Shown piece by piece: positions 1 through 9,775 of a DNA stretch of 64,000 bases (the stretch's first letter is position 1; the number at the start of each line of letters is the position of its first letter). Source of the stretch: Chryseobacterium caseinilyticum (GTDB taxonomy: Bacteria > Bacteroidota > Bacteroidia > Flavobacteriales > Weeksellaceae). The stretch spans positions 496,001 to 560,000 of the forward strand of contig NZ_JACYFS010000001.1 in the NCBI RefSeq assembly GCF_014837145.1, written 5' to 3'. The position numbers were made by a program, and so were the translations under genes. The notes below the pieces were generated by a model that was given only the letters and a program-made list of their open reading frames with translations, was not told the origin of the DNA and made no database searches.

Positions 1-2514
1 GTACAGATTACCAATAACAGCGGTGCGCCAGGCTCGGGATCATCTATAAGGATCAGAGGGGTTGGATCGCTTAATGGATCGCAATCTCCGCTTATCGTAA
101 TTGATGGCGTACCTCAGGATTTTAGTGGAATCAGCGGTGCTTCGGATCCGCTTTCATTAATTAATCCCAATGATATTCAAACTTTTGATATTTTGAAGGA
201 TGCTTCCTCAACAGCAATTTATGGTAACAGAGCTTCAAATGGGGTTATTTTAATTACTACAAAGCAAGGGTCTGCAGGAAAACTGAAAGTGAATTTTTCA
301 ACTTTAGCTTCTGTATCTACAAAAATGGGAACTGTAGATGTATTAGATGCAAATGAATATAAAGCTTTTGTCAATCAGGTTGCTTTGACCAATACAACTG
401 TTGCCAACAATCTTTCAAGACTGGGCAGCGCAAATACAAACTGGCAAAACGAGATTTATCAGGCAGGTGTAGGTACAGATAATAATCTTGCTCTTACCGG
501 AGGTATTAAAGGATTGCCTTATCGTCTTTCCTTAGGATACAATTCACAGGATGGTATTGTAAGAACAAATTCATTCAAGAGAACTTCTTTAGGCCTTAAT
601 TTAAATCCTAAATTCCTGGATAATCACTTAAGTGTAAATGTCAATTTAAAAGGAACTTTTACGGACAACAGATTCCCTGCAGAAGGGGTAATTGCAAGTG
701 CAACCTATTTTGATCCTACTCAGCCAATCTACTCGGGAAATTCTAACTACGGAGGATATTATGAATGGCTTGATCCGGGATCTGCAACAGGATTAAACGT
801 AAATGCCAATGCAAACCCGCTTGCCCAGCTTGATGCTACAAGAGATGTATCGTCTGTGTGGAGAGGTTTGGGTAATATCCAGTTGGATTACAAGTTCCAT
901 TTTTTACCAGATCTACACTTCAATGTAAATGCTGGTTATGATTATGCCAAGAGTAATGGGGCGAAAACGGTTAGTGGATTATATAAAATTGGTGCAGCAG
1001 ACGCTGGAAATTACAGAGAATACAGTCAGGAAAAGAACAATAAACTCTTAGAAACTTACCTCAGTTATACAAAAAATATATCTGCAATTGATACCAATGT
1101 TGATATCGTAGGAGGTTATTCTTATCAGAATTTCTACACAGAAACTCCTTATGCTGTGACGTATTACGGAAACAGAGCACCTCTGCCTGCGGGAATCGAC
1201 TTTGCAACAAGAAATGTTCTTTTATCATTTTATGGTAGAGGTATCTTTACTATAGCAAACAGATATATAATCTCTGCATCGGTAAGAAGGGATGGTTCGT
1301 CAAGATATTACAATGGAACGAGAGATAATGTCTGGGGTAATTACCCGGGCGTTTCCGTTGCATGGAAAATCAATGAAGAAGGTTTCTTAAAAGATGTTAC
1401 ATCGATTAATACCTTGAAACTAAGAGCAGGTTGGGGTAAAACCGGTAATCAGGAACTAAATACAGGTGATTATCCGGCATTTGCTTATTACACATTAAGC
1501 CAGCCGGGAGCTCAGTATCAATTCGGAAGTCAGTATTACTACATGTTCCGTCCCAACATTTATAATCCTATTCTTACTTGGGAAACCACTACGACACAGA
1601 ATTTAGGATTGGATTTTGGAATTTTAAATAACCGTATTACCGGTGCAGTAGACCTTTATACAAAGAAAGCCGAAAATCTTCTTGTTAAAGCTCCGATTGC
1701 TGCGGGAGACTTAAGCAATGAAAATGTATTGAATGCAGGTAATATGAAGACTAACGGTATTGAAGGAAATATCACTTTTGTACCAGTTAAAAATGAAACA
1801 ACAACCTGGGAATTTTCTTTAAACGCAACACATTACAACTCAAAGATTACCAATCTTATCCAGGGAGCAAATAACGCTTATTTTCTGGCTACCGGAGATA
1901 TTTCTGGTGGTGTAGGTAATAAAATCCAGGCACACGCAGTTGATCATCAGCCATACTCCTTCTTGGTCTACCAACAGGTATATGATACAAACGGACAGCC
2001 GTTGAGCGGTGTCTATGTAGACAGAAACGGTGACGGAATTATTAATGCCAATGATCAATATTATTATAAATCTCCTCAGCCGGATGCAATCATTGGATTT
2101 AACACGAAATTAAATTACAAAAGCTGGGACTTCGGGTTCAGCGCAAGAGCGTCAATCGGAAATTACGTATATAATAATGCTGCATCAAACAGTTCCATTC
2201 AGTCTTTGACAACAAATAATTATTTACAGAATGTCTATTCTTCAGCAGCAGAATATCAGTTTGCGACGCCACAGTTTTTCTCTGATATATTTGTGGAAAA
2301 TGCATCGTTTGTAAGATTGGATAACGTAAGTATCGGTCATAATTTCAAAGATGTCTTTGGTAGAGGATCGAGTTTGAGAGTATATGGGATGGCTCAGAAT
2401 GTTTTTGTTATCACAAAATATTCGGGAGTAGATCCTGAAGTATTCAATGGAATCGACAATGGATATTATCAAATGCCTAAAGTATATTCATTAGGTTTTA
2501 ACTTTCAATTTTAA
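1..2514 (+). CDS. susC: SusC-family TonB-dependent outer-membrane receptor (5' partial)
   Basis: The reading frame is open from base 1, so the first in-frame ATG at 193 is not the start; about 837 residues are visible and the signal peptide, the carboxypeptidase-like N-terminal domain and the first part of the plug lie upstream. The visible N-terminus is a plug domain ([20 protein letters not shown], then [15 protein letters not shown]), followed by a long beta-barrel ending in phenylalanine (GFNFQF), as outer-membrane barrels do. SusC barrels pair with a SusD lid and import oligosaccharides using TonB energy. The susD gene follows 5 bp after the stop, and the glucosidase and amylase downstream suggest maltodextrin or starch as substrate. 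The family is certain; the substrate is inferred from neighbours. Confidence 0.96.
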   Translation, partial: VQITNNSGAPGSGSSIRIRGVGSLNGSQSPLIVIDGVPQDFSGISGASDPLSLINPNDIQTFDILKDASSTAIYGNRASNGVILITTKQGSAGKLKVNFSTLASVSTKMGTVDVLDANEYKAFVNQVALTNTTVANNLSRLGSANTNWQNEIYQAGVGTDNNLALTGGIKGLPYRLSLGYNSQDGIVRTNSFKRTSLGLNLNPKFLDNHLSVNVNLKGTFTDNRFPAEGVIASATYFDPTQPIYSGNSNYGGYYEWLDPGSATGLNVNANANPLAQLDATRDVSSVWRGLGNIQLDYKFHFLPDLHFNVNAGYDYAKSNGAKTVSGLYKIGAADAGNYREYSQEKNNKLLETYLSYTKNISAIDTNVDIVGGYSYQNFYTETPYAVTYYGNRAPLPAGIDFATRNVLLSFYGRGIFTIANRYIISASVRRDGSSRYYNGTRDNVWGNYPGVSVAWKINEEGFLKDVTSINTLKLRAGWGKTGNQELNTGDYPAFAYYTLSQPGAQYQFGSQYYYMFRPNIYNPILTWETTTTQNLGLDFGILNNRITGAVDLYTKKAENLLVKAPIAAGDLSNENVLNAGNMKTNGIEGNITFVPVKNETTTWEFSLNATHYNSKITNLIQGANNAYFLATGDISGGVGNKIQAHAVDHQPYSFLVYQQVYDTNGQPLSGVYVDRNGDGIINANDQYYYKSPQPDAIIGFNTKLNYKSWDFGFSARASIGNYVYNNAASNSSIQSLTTNNYLQNVYSSAAEYQFATPQFFSDIFVENASFVRLDNVSIGHNFKDVFGRGSSLRVYGMAQNVFVITKYSGVDPEVFNGIDNGYYQMPKVYSLGFNFQF

Positions 2515-2519
2515 TTAAG

Positions 2520-4109
2520 ATGAAAAATTACAGAATAAAATTCAGAACATTAACTACAGCAGCGGTCTTAAGCTTAATGTTTATTTCTACATCGTGTGTG
2601 AAAGATCTGGAGCAGGAACCACCAACAGGTCTTACATCAGCGAGTGTATTTAAAGATTTTGCAAATTATCCGGGCGCTTTAGCAAAGGTATATGGTGGTT
2701 TTGCGGGAGGAGGTCAGGAGCCTAATGGAGGAAACTCAGACATCAATGGTATTGACGGAAACTTTTCTCAGTACACCAGACTTTTGTATACTCTTCAGAC
2801 ATTGCCAACAGATGAGGCTGTAATTGCCTGGAACGATGGTAATCTTCAGACAATGCATAAAATGACGTGGGATTCTCAGAATGAATTTATTTCAGGAGCA
2901 TACTACAGAATTTATACTCAAATTGCCACATCAAACGAATTTTTAAGAAATGTAACTGATGAAAAATTAGCTTCAAACAATATATCCGGAGCTAATCTTA
3001 CTGAAGCTAAATACATGCGTGCCGAGGCGAGATTTTTAAGAGCATTATCATATTATTATGCGCTTGATCTTTTCGGAAATGTACCTTTCGTAGATGAAAC
3101 ATATCTTCCGGGATCCACATCAGCGCCGCAAAGAATTTCAAGAGCAGAATTATTCAAATTTGTTGAATCTGAACTTAATGCAGTCGCAGGTGAATTAAAA
3201 GATCCTAAAACCAATGAGTATGCAAGAGCAGACAAAGCAGCAGCATGGTCATTGCTTGCCAGATTGTATCTTAATGCCGCGGTCTACACAGGAACTGCCC
3301 GTTACAATGATGTGATCACAAACTGTAATAAAGTGATTGCTGCAGGATATACTTTAAAATCAAAATATGCAGATTTGTTTCTTGTAGATAACGATAAAAA
3401 CAACCCTGAGACAATTTTCCCAATTGCATTTGATGGAGTTAGAATCCAGACTTCAGGAGGAACAACATATCTCGTTCATGCAGCGGTAGGAGGTTCGATG
3501 CCTGCTGAAAGTATGTTTGGAATCAATGGAGGATGGGGAGGTCTCAGAACGACTAAATCTTATGTAGGATTATTTACCAATTCTGCGGATCAGAGAGGTA
3601 ATTTTTACACAAGTGGTCAAAACCTTGAAATCAATGATTTAGGAACATTTACAGATGGATATGCCTTTGTAAAGTATAAAAATTTAACAAGTACCGGTGG
3701 GCCTGGAACAGACGCTGCAAAAAATTTCTGCGATGCTGATATTCCGTTACTTAGACTTGCTGATGTTTATTTGATGTATGCGGAAGCTACTCTGAGAGGT
3801 GGCAATGGAAATGCAGCAACTGCTTTGCAATATGTAAATAATTTAAGACAAAGAGCAGGCATCACTGCACCATTATCTAGCATTACAACAGATTTTATAC
3901 TGGACGAGAGAGGTAGAGAATTAGGATGGGAAATGACGAGAAGAACCGATCTTATCCGTTACGGAAGATTTACTACAGCTTCTTATCTGTGGCCTTGGAA
4001 GGGTGGAGTAAAAGATGGTAAATCTGTAGAAGATTTCAGAAACCTTTATCCAATTCCTGCAAAGGATCTTGTGGCTAATTCAAATTTAATTCAAAATCCT
4101 GGATATTAA
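2520..4109 (+). CDS. susD: SusD/RagB-family surface glycan-binding lipoprotein
   Basis: A 529-residue lipoprotein with a basic N-terminus, hydrophobic segment and lipobox ending at Cys26 (STSC). The body has the helical SusD fold signature, including the DLFGNVPFVDE stretch, and the C-terminus NLYPIPAKDL...NLIQNPGY is the classic SusD ending. SusD forms the hinged lid on the SusC barrel and binds the oligosaccharide at the cell surface. It starts 5 bp after susC, so the two are almost certainly co-transcribed. The susC-susD-susE order with GH97 and GH13 genes points to an alpha-glucan ligand. Confidence 0.96.
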   Translation: MKNYRIKFRTLTTAAVLSLMFISTSCVKDLEQEPPTGLTSASVFKDFANYPGALAKVYGGFAGGGQEPNGGNSDINGIDGNFSQYTRLLYTLQTLPTDEAVIAWNDGNLQTMHKMTWDSQNEFISGAYYRIYTQIATSNEFLRNVTDEKLASNNISGANLTEAKYMRAEARFLRALSYYYALDLFGNVPFVDETYLPGSTSAPQRISRAELFKFVESELNAVAGELKDPKTNEYARADKAAAWSLLARLYLNAAVYTGTARYNDVITNCNKVIAAGYTLKSKYADLFLVDNDKNNPETIFPIAFDGVRIQTSGGTTYLVHAAVGGSMPAESMFGINGGWGGLRTTKSYVGLFTNSADQRGNFYTSGQNLEINDLGTFTDGYAFVKYKNLTSTGGPGTDAAKNFCDADIPLLRLADVYLMYAEATLRGGNGNAATALQYVNNLRQRAGITAPLSSITTDFILDERGRELGWEMTRRTDLIRYGRFTTASYLWPWKGGVKDGKSVEDFRNLYPIPAKDLVANSNLIQNPGY

Positions 4110-4128
4110 TATTTTTAAAACTCATACA

Positions 4129-5238
4129 ATGAAAAATATATTTAAAATTATTACACTGCTTTTAGTAGGATTGATGGTTTTTTCTTGTGAGAAAGAAGAA
4201 GATATTGCAACACTTGGTGCAGCATCAACTTCAAACCTGAGCGCAGACAAAACAAGTATTGTTTTGATAAAAGATAACGAAGCGCAGAATGCCGTAACTT
4301 TCAATTGGTCCGCACCTTCGTATGGAATTGCAGTGGCTCAGAAAAACCAGCTTCAGATAGCTGCTAAGGGAACCAACTTTGCGAGCCCGAAAAATGTGGA
4401 TCTTAATGACGGTGCTGTAAAAGCATCTTTCACTGTTGCAGAATTCAATACATATCTTTTGGACGCAGGTATTGCTCCAAATGTTGCAAGTCAGATTGAT
4501 GTAAGATTATCCTCAAAGCTTGGTAGTTTTGAGGCGGTAAATTCTAATGTTGTAACTTTAACTGTTACTCCTTACATGACGTCGTATCCATCTTTTCACA
4601 TTGTGGGTGACGCATCTGCTGTAGGTTGGAATGCAACTTCTGCGCAACTCCTCTATAAGTTAGATAATCTCTCTACAATTTATACCTATCTTGAGAACGG
4701 AAAATCATTCAGATTCTTAGGTCAGCAGGATTGGGGGCCAACAAATTATAGCTTAGATGTTACAGGTATGAATGCCGGAAACAGATATTTTAAAACATGG
4801 TCTGCAAATTTAGCTCCTGCAACTCCTGAAAATATACAGTTCACAGGTGCATCGGGAATGTACAAAATTGTGATCAATGCAGATGCCACCGTTAAATCAA
4901 TTACGGTAACACCATCGGCAGTTGCTACATTTAATCCGGCTAACCTTTATCTGGTAGGAACTGTAAACGGCTGGAATGCTGGTGCAGGTTTAGCAATGAC
5001 TAATTTAGGAAACGGAAAATTTGAGCACACAGTTGCATTGCCTGCTGGTTCTCAGTTCAAATTTTTAGGTCAGCTAAGCTGGGGAGATCTTGATTGGGGA
5101 AATATGACTGCTGATGGAAATACAGGTTATATTGCACCAAAAGGAAGCAATGGTAATATTAAGTTTGACGGAACTGGTGGTAATTACAAAATTACAGTTG
5201 ACGTAAAGATGGGAACTTATAAAATCCAACCATTATAA
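4129..5238 (+). CDS. susE: SusE/SusF-like outer-membrane glycan-binding lipoprotein
   Basis: A 369-residue protein with lipobox at Cys20 (LMVFSC), followed by an acidic stretch (EKEED) that fits surface export of Bacteroidota lipoproteins. An N-terminal Ig-like SusE domain covers about residues 30-145. Two related domains follow, near 152-262 (FHIVGDASAVGWN, FRFLGQQDWG) and 270-367 (LYLVGTVNGWN, FKFLGQLSWG). The paired aromatic motifs resemble the starch-binding modules of SusE and SusF. It sits 19 bp after susD and just before a strong terminator, so it ends the susCDE unit. Binding of alpha-glucan is inferred from family and context. Confidence 0.9.
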   Translation: MKNIFKIITLLLVGLMVFSCEKEEDIATLGAASTSNLSADKTSIVLIKDNEAQNAVTFNWSAPSYGIAVAQKNQLQIAAKGTNFASPKNVDLNDGAVKASFTVAEFNTYLLDAGIAPNVASQIDVRLSSKLGSFEAVNSNVVTLTVTPYMTSYPSFHIVGDASAVGWNATSAQLLYKLDNLSTIYTYLENGKSFRFLGQQDWGPTNYSLDVTGMNAGNRYFKTWSANLAPATPENIQFTGASGMYKIVINADATVKSITVTPSAVATFNPANLYLVGTVNGWNAGAGLAMTNLGNGKFEHTVALPAGSQFKFLGQLSWGDLDWGNMTADGNTGYIAPKGSNGNIKFDGTGGNYKITVDVKMGTYKIQPL

Positions 5239-5266
5239 ATATCATTTAATTGTAAATTAATACAGC

Positions 5267-5298
5267 AAACTGTTGCTTCCCGGCAACAGTTTTTTTAT
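5267..5298 (+). terminator. Rho-independent terminator after susE
   Basis: A perfect 10-bp stem (AAACTGTTGC at 5267-5276 with its complement at 5283-5292) encloses a 6-base loop and runs into a T tract. It separates susCDE from the glucosidase gene, so susB may need its own promoter or read-through. Confidence 0.9.
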
Positions 5299-5322
5299 TT
5301 TTAAAGCGTATAAATAATCATT

Positions 5323-7482
5323 ATGAAGAAAATCAAAATTGGAGCAGCGTTGCTCTCCATGATGTTTGCAGGAGTGAATGCACAAACTCTGAAATCTCCG
5401 GATGGGAAATTTGAAATGAATTTTCAGCTGAAAGGCGGAGTTCCTTTTTACAACCTTAAATATGAAGGTAAAACGGTACTTGAAGATTCAAAATTAGGGT
5501 TAAGATTATTTAAAGACACTTCTATAAAATTTGCTTCGGAAATTGCAAAGCCGGAAGATGCTAAAAATGACCTGAACAACGGCTTTACAAAAACGGACGA
5601 AAAAAGAGACTCCAAAAATGAAACATGGCAACCTGTTCTTGGAGAGAAAAAAAACTATATCAACCACTACAATGAGTTTGCAGTTACACTGAACCAAACT
5701 TCAACGGACAGAAATATCATTATCAAATTCCGTCTGTTCAATGACGGTCTTGGATTTAGATATGAATTTCCACAGCAGAAAAATCTGAACTATTTCGTGA
5801 TTCGTGAAGAAGATTCAGAATTCGACTTTCCTTCGGACATGAAAGCCTGGTGGATGGTGGCAGACTACGATTCTCAGGAATATCAGTATCAGGAAACAAA
5901 AGTATCCGAGATTCCGACTAAATGGGCAAAAGCTGCTGATGCCAACGCTTCACAGACTTTGATCAAAAATGCTGTTCAGTCTCCTCTGATGCTGAAAGTG
6001 GAAGGCAAAACACCTTTGTACATCAATGTTGCCGAAGCAGCGGTGTTGGATTATCCAGCTTCTCATCTTGAAGTTGATGCTGTGAATTTCAAACTGAAAA
6101 CGCATCTTACAGCAGACAGACAGGGAGCAAAAGGATACATGCAGACTTCTGCAACCACGCCCTGGAGAACAGTTATCGTTTCGCCAAAAGCTGAAGTGGT
6201 AATGGATTCCAAAATGCTTTTCAATCTGAATGAGCCGACGAAATATACAGATACTTCATACATCCATCCGACAAAATACATGGGTGTTTGGTGGGAAATG
6301 ATCATCGGAAAATCTCAGTGGGCATACGGTCAGCCGGAATCAAATGTTCATTTGGACAAAACAGATTTCACAAAATTAACTCCGAACGGTAATCACGGTG
6401 CCAACAATATAAAAGTAAAAGAATACATCGATTTCGCAGCAGAAAACGGTTTCGAAGCACTTTTAATTGAAGGTTGGAACATCGGTTGGGAAGACTGGTT
6501 TGGCCGTTCAAAAGAATATGTTTTTGATTTTCAGACTCCGTATCCTGATTTCGACATCAAAATGCTGAACGATTATGCTCATGCAAAAGGCATCAAACTG
6601 ATCATGCACCATGAAACTTCCGGTTCTGCAACCAACTATGAAAGATTCGCTGACAAAGCATTCCAGCTGATGAACAAATATGGCTACGATGCTGTGAAAA
6701 CAGGTTATGTAGGCGATGTTATTCCACGTGGCGAGCACCACTATTCACAGTGGATGATCAACCATTATTACAGAATTGTAGAAAAGGCTAATGAGTACAA
6801 AGTAATGGTCAACTCTCACGAATCTGTGCGTCCTACAGGGGAAAGCCGTACGTATCCAAACTATATTTCTGCAGAAGCAGCGAGAGGTGGCGAGTACGAT
6901 GCTTTCGGTGGTAACAATCCGGATCACCACACAATTCTTCCGTTCACAAGATGGATGGGTGGATCGATGGACTACACTCCCGGGATTTTCCAGACCAAAC
7001 TTGATTACTATTTCCCTGGCGACAAACGTTTTGTGAAAACCACTTTGGCGAAACAATTGGCGTTGTATGTTACGATGTACATGCCGCTTCAGATGGCTGC
7101 CGATCTTCCTGAAAATTACAAAAAGCACATGGATGCCTTCCAATTTATCAAAGACGTAGCCGCAGACTGGGATGATACCAAAATTTTATCAGCTGAACCT
7201 GGAGAGTTTGTTCACACGGCGAGAAAAGCCAAAGGAACCGACAACTGGTTTGTAGGGGGGATTACCGACGAAAAAGCTATGGATTACACGGTAGATTTTT
7301 CTTTCCTCGACAAAGGAAAAAAATATGAAGCGACCATCTATCAGGATGGTAAAGATGCCGATTATATTGATAATCCTCAGTCTTATCATATTTACAAAAA
7401 GACCATTACAAGCAAAACAAAATTGCCTGTACACCTTGTGAGAAGTGGTGGTTACGCCATTTCTATCAAACCGGTGAAATAA
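5323..7482 (+). CDS. susB: Glycoside hydrolase family 97 alpha-glucosidase (SusB-like)
   Basis: A 719-residue exported enzyme with signal peptide MKKIKIGAALLSMMFAGVNA cut near Gln21. It has an N-terminal beta-sandwich (about 22-300), a TIM barrel (about 300-600) and a C-terminal beta domain, the usual GH97 plan. Glu431 (HHETSG), Glu500 (NSHESVRP) and Glu524 (ARGGEYD) all lie 8 residues before the catalytic glutamates E439, E508 and E532 of Bacteroides thetaiotaomicron SusB. The constant offset supports an inverting alpha-glucosidase rather than the retaining GH97 branch. It would release glucose from maltooligosaccharides in the periplasm. It lies between susE and a transporter gene. Confidence 0.94.
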   Translation: MKKIKIGAALLSMMFAGVNAQTLKSPDGKFEMNFQLKGGVPFYNLKYEGKTVLEDSKLGLRLFKDTSIKFASEIAKPEDAKNDLNNGFTKTDEKRDSKNETWQPVLGEKKNYINHYNEFAVTLNQTSTDRNIIIKFRLFNDGLGFRYEFPQQKNLNYFVIREEDSEFDFPSDMKAWWMVADYDSQEYQYQETKVSEIPTKWAKAADANASQTLIKNAVQSPLMLKVEGKTPLYINVAEAAVLDYPASHLEVDAVNFKLKTHLTADRQGAKGYMQTSATTPWRTVIVSPKAEVVMDSKMLFNLNEPTKYTDTSYIHPTKYMGVWWEMIIGKSQWAYGQPESNVHLDKTDFTKLTPNGNHGANNIKVKEYIDFAAENGFEALLIEGWNIGWEDWFGRSKEYVFDFQTPYPDFDIKMLNDYAHAKGIKLIMHHETSGSATNYERFADKAFQLMNKYGYDAVKTGYVGDVIPRGEHHYSQWMINHYYRIVEKANEYKVMVNSHESVRPTGESRTYPNYISAEAARGGEYDAFGGNNPDHHTILPFTRWMGGSMDYTPGIFQTKLDYYFPGDKRFVKTTLAKQLALYVTMYMPLQMAADLPENYKKHMDAFQFIKDVAADWDDTKILSAEPGEFVHTARKAKGTDNWFVGGITDEKAMDYTVDFSFLDKGKKYEATIYQDGKDADYIDNPQSYHIYKKTITSKTKLPVHLVRSGGYAISIKPVK

Positions 7483-7487
7483 AAATT

Positions 7488-7632
7488 GCGGGATAGCTTC
7501 TGATTTTTTTTAGGAGCTTAATCCCGCTTTCCGCTATATCTTTTTTGTCATTGCGAACAGAGTAAATCAACAGTTGAACTTTTTCGCAATCGCAATAACA
7601 AAAAAGGATGCCGCTGCAATCGGGGCTAGGGG
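7488..7632. repeat. Interspersed palindromic element, copy A
   Basis: This is one of three related intergenic elements in the window (others at about 16984-17111 and 20992-21091). The shared left arm contains AGGAGC, CCCGCT and TATCTTTTTT (7511-7546). The shared right arm reads AAAAAAGGATGCCGCT, then ATCGGGGCTAGG (7600-7630). The centre is variable and itself palindromic, GTCATTGCG (7547-7555) against CGCAATAAC. This copy has an extra upstream arm GCGGGAT (7488-7494) complementary to ATCCCGC (7521-7527). I recognise the pattern from flavobacterial genomes but know no function. Confidence 0.8.
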
Positions 7633-7649
7633 AGAACGCATATTTACAG

Positions 7650-7690
7650 ACTTTGCCGGAGGTAGAAATTCTCCGGCAAAGTTTTTTTTT
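7650..7690 (+). terminator. Strong hairpin terminator before the SBF-like transporter
   Basis: A perfect 12-bp stem (7650-7661 with 7671-7682) and 9-base loop run directly into a run of T to 7690. It lies between repeat copy A and the transporter start at 7718, so transcripts from susB or from the repeat should stop here and the transporter should have its own promoter or depend on read-through. Confidence 0.88.
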
Positions 7691-7717
7691 GTAAATTTAA
7701 GGTTTAAAATTATCTCA

Positions 7718-8713
7718 ATGAAGTTGATGGCTACACTCTTCAGCAAACAGAATATTTTTCTGATCCTGCTGATTATAATGGTCTTAATGGCGAAAATTAT
7801 CCCTTTTCACGAATCTTACAATCAGTATTTCAATCTCTCAGCCTTTATAGATTGGGGAATTGCAGGGATTTTCCTTCTCTACGGTTTAAAACTGAATTTA
7901 AAAGAAGTTGTAAAAGACATCACCAACTGGAAGCTGCACCTGCTCATTCAGTCCGCTACTTTTCTTATTTTTCCGTTTCTGGTTTTTATTTTTTATCCGT
8001 TCATCAAAGATTCAGAATATTTCAACATCTGGCTCTCCATATTTTTTCTGGCAAGTCTTCCGTCCACCGTTTCATCGTCTGTTGTGATGGTTTCGATTGC
8101 CAAAGGAAACGTGACTTCAGCGATTTTCAACGCTTCGGTTTCAGGAATTATCGGAATTGTGATGACACCGCTTCTGATGAGCTTTTTTATGACATCAGAA
8201 ACTTCTGCAGGAGCCAACGGAGAAATTCTTCAGCAGCTTTTGATAAAGGTTTTACTGCCGATTATTTTAGGAATTATTTTCAATCCTTTATTGAAAAAAT
8301 TCGTCACAAAGTATTCAAATATCATCAATGAATTCGACAGATTGATTATTCTGCTGATTGTTTACGAAAGTTTTTCTACGGCTTTCGTACAGCACGTTTT
8401 CTCATCAGTTCCTTCATTTGTATTTTTAGTTTTGACTTTCAGTGTGATTTTTCTCTTCTTCGCAGTCTACCATATCACCCAGTTTTTAGCTGAAAAAATG
8501 AAATTTAAAACTCAGGATGTAATCACCGCAACTTTCTGTGGTTCAAAAAAATCTCTTGTGCATGGAAGTCTATTCGTTTTGGTTTTAGGAATTGCAGATG
8601 ATCAGAAAGTTTTATTTTTACTGCCTGTCATGATCTATCACAGTTTTCAGCTGTTTTATGTAAGTTGGCTCGCGAACAGAATTGCAAAACGCCAGACGGT
8701 CAATGTCAATTAA
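7718..8713 (+). CDS. SBF-like (bile acid:sodium symporter superfamily) transporter
   Basis: A 331-residue polytopic membrane protein with about ten hydrophobic segments and the SBF-like signature SLPSTVSSSVVM near residue 110. The same frame stays open upstream to 7574, but that extension crosses repeat copy A and the terminator, so ATG 7718 (MKLMATLFSKQN) is the better start. Members of this superfamily move organic anions or similar small solutes across the inner membrane, and the real substrate here is unknown. It is followed after 3 bp by an M14-like deacylase gene, so the two are probably co-transcribed. A role in sugar use is not supported by sequence. Confidence 0.85.
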   Translation: MKLMATLFSKQNIFLILLIIMVLMAKIIPFHESYNQYFNLSAFIDWGIAGIFLLYGLKLNLKEVVKDITNWKLHLLIQSATFLIFPFLVFIFYPFIKDSEYFNIWLSIFFLASLPSTVSSSVVMVSIAKGNVTSAIFNASVSGIIGIVMTPLLMSFFMTSETSAGANGEILQQLLIKVLLPIILGIIFNPLLKKFVTKYSNIINEFDRLIILLIVYESFSTAFVQHVFSSVPSFVFLVLTFSVIFLFFAVYHITQFLAEKMKFKTQDVITATFCGSKKSLVHGSLFVLVLGIADDQKVLFLLPVMIYHSFQLFYVSWLANRIAKRQTVNVN

Positions 8714-8716
8714 AAG

Positions 8717-9769
8717 ATGCAGATGAAAATCATTCTTAAAACTGCAGTTTTTGCATTACTTTTCTGCGGAATTTTACCAAAGGCTCAAATCAGAAAAATA
8801 CTCTCTGAAAATCGGTCATTCAGAAAAGATACCGTCGTTTCCATTGGAACAGATACACAGAAAACATACATTCCTGTTACAGTCATTAAAGGAAAAAATA
8901 AAGGTCCGGTTTTTACAGTTATTGCCGGAATTCACGGTTACGAATATCCACCCATCATCGCTGTTCAGGAATTATTAACTGAAATTAAACCCGAAAATAT
9001 TAACGGAGCTTTAGTCATCGTTCCGGTTGCCAGTGTAGAATCTTTTCAGAAAAGAATGCCATTTGTAAATCCTCTCGACGGCAAAAATTTAAACAATGCT
9101 TTTCCGGGCTCAAAAGACGGAACTGTAACCGATAAAATCGCCGATTTTATTACTAAAGAAATCATTTCAAACTCAGATATTTTTCTCGATATTCACGGAG
9201 GAGATGCCAATGAAGATTTGTTGCCATTTGTCTGCTTTTACGACAGAAAAGATAAAGAGAACAAGACAGATTTAGCATTAAATTTATCCAAAGCTTCCGG
9301 GATGAAAAACATCGTGTCATATCCCTACAATTTAAAACCTTCAGACCAATCGAAATATGCTTTCAAAGAAGCAACACAGCAGGGAATTACAGCTTTAAGT
9401 ATTGAAGCCGGAAAACTGGGAACGGTGCAGAGAGAAAATGTGGATCTGATTAAAAATGCAGTCTTCCGTATGCTGAAATTTTCAGGAAATTATAAGGGCA
9501 GAATTTCAGTTAAAAAAAATTCTGAACCTCAGAGATTCTTTAGCAGTCAGGACTACATTCGGGTTCCGGAAAACGGAATTTTTTACAGTATGTTAAAAAG
9601 CGGAGATGAGGTCAGAAAAAACCAAATTTTGGGCTATATTACAGACGAATTCGGAAACAGAAAAAAAGATATTATTTCACAGTCAGACGGTATCATTTTG
9701 TACAAAATTGGAACACCACCAGTGAACAGAAATGAAACACTGTTCTGTATTGGAATCATTCAAAAATAA
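8717..9769 (+). CDS. Secreted succinylglutamate desuccinylase/aspartoacylase-family zinc hydrolase
   Basis: A 350-residue M14-like metallohydrolase with a signal peptide ending near KAQ. The first zinc motif is His73-x-x-Glu76 in AGIHGYEYPP, and the second ligand is His160 in LDIHGGDANED. This matches the AstE/aspartoacylase subfamily, which cleaves amide bonds of N-acyl amino acids or short peptides. A second in-frame ATG at 8723 would give a more standard signal peptide (MKIILKTAVFALLF) and may be the true start. It lies 3 bp after the transporter and 6 bp before the GH13 gene, forming a tight group. The exported location is unusual compared with cytosolic AstE. Substrate unknown. Confidence 0.85.
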   Translation: MQMKIILKTAVFALLFCGILPKAQIRKILSENRSFRKDTVVSIGTDTQKTYIPVTVIKGKNKGPVFTVIAGIHGYEYPPIIAVQELLTEIKPENINGALVIVPVASVESFQKRMPFVNPLDGKNLNNAFPGSKDGTVTDKIADFITKEIISNSDIFLDIHGGDANEDLLPFVCFYDRKDKENKTDLALNLSKASGMKNIVSYPYNLKPSDQSKYAFKEATQQGITALSIEAGKLGTVQRENVDLIKNAVFRMLKFSGNYKGRISVKKNSEPQRFFSSQDYIRVPENGIFYSMLKSGDEVRKNQILGYITDEFGNRKKDIISQSDGIILYKIGTPPVNRNETLFCIGIIQK

Positions 9770-9775
9770 TCTATT

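Noticed and set aside
6745..7143. Long antisense ORF inside the GH97 gene
   Set aside because: It is a shadow of the coding frame with no conserved motif.
7574..7717. Upstream extension of the SBF-like transporter frame
   Set aside because: It runs through element copy A and a strong terminator and adds a non-conserved N-terminus; ATG 7718 fits the family.
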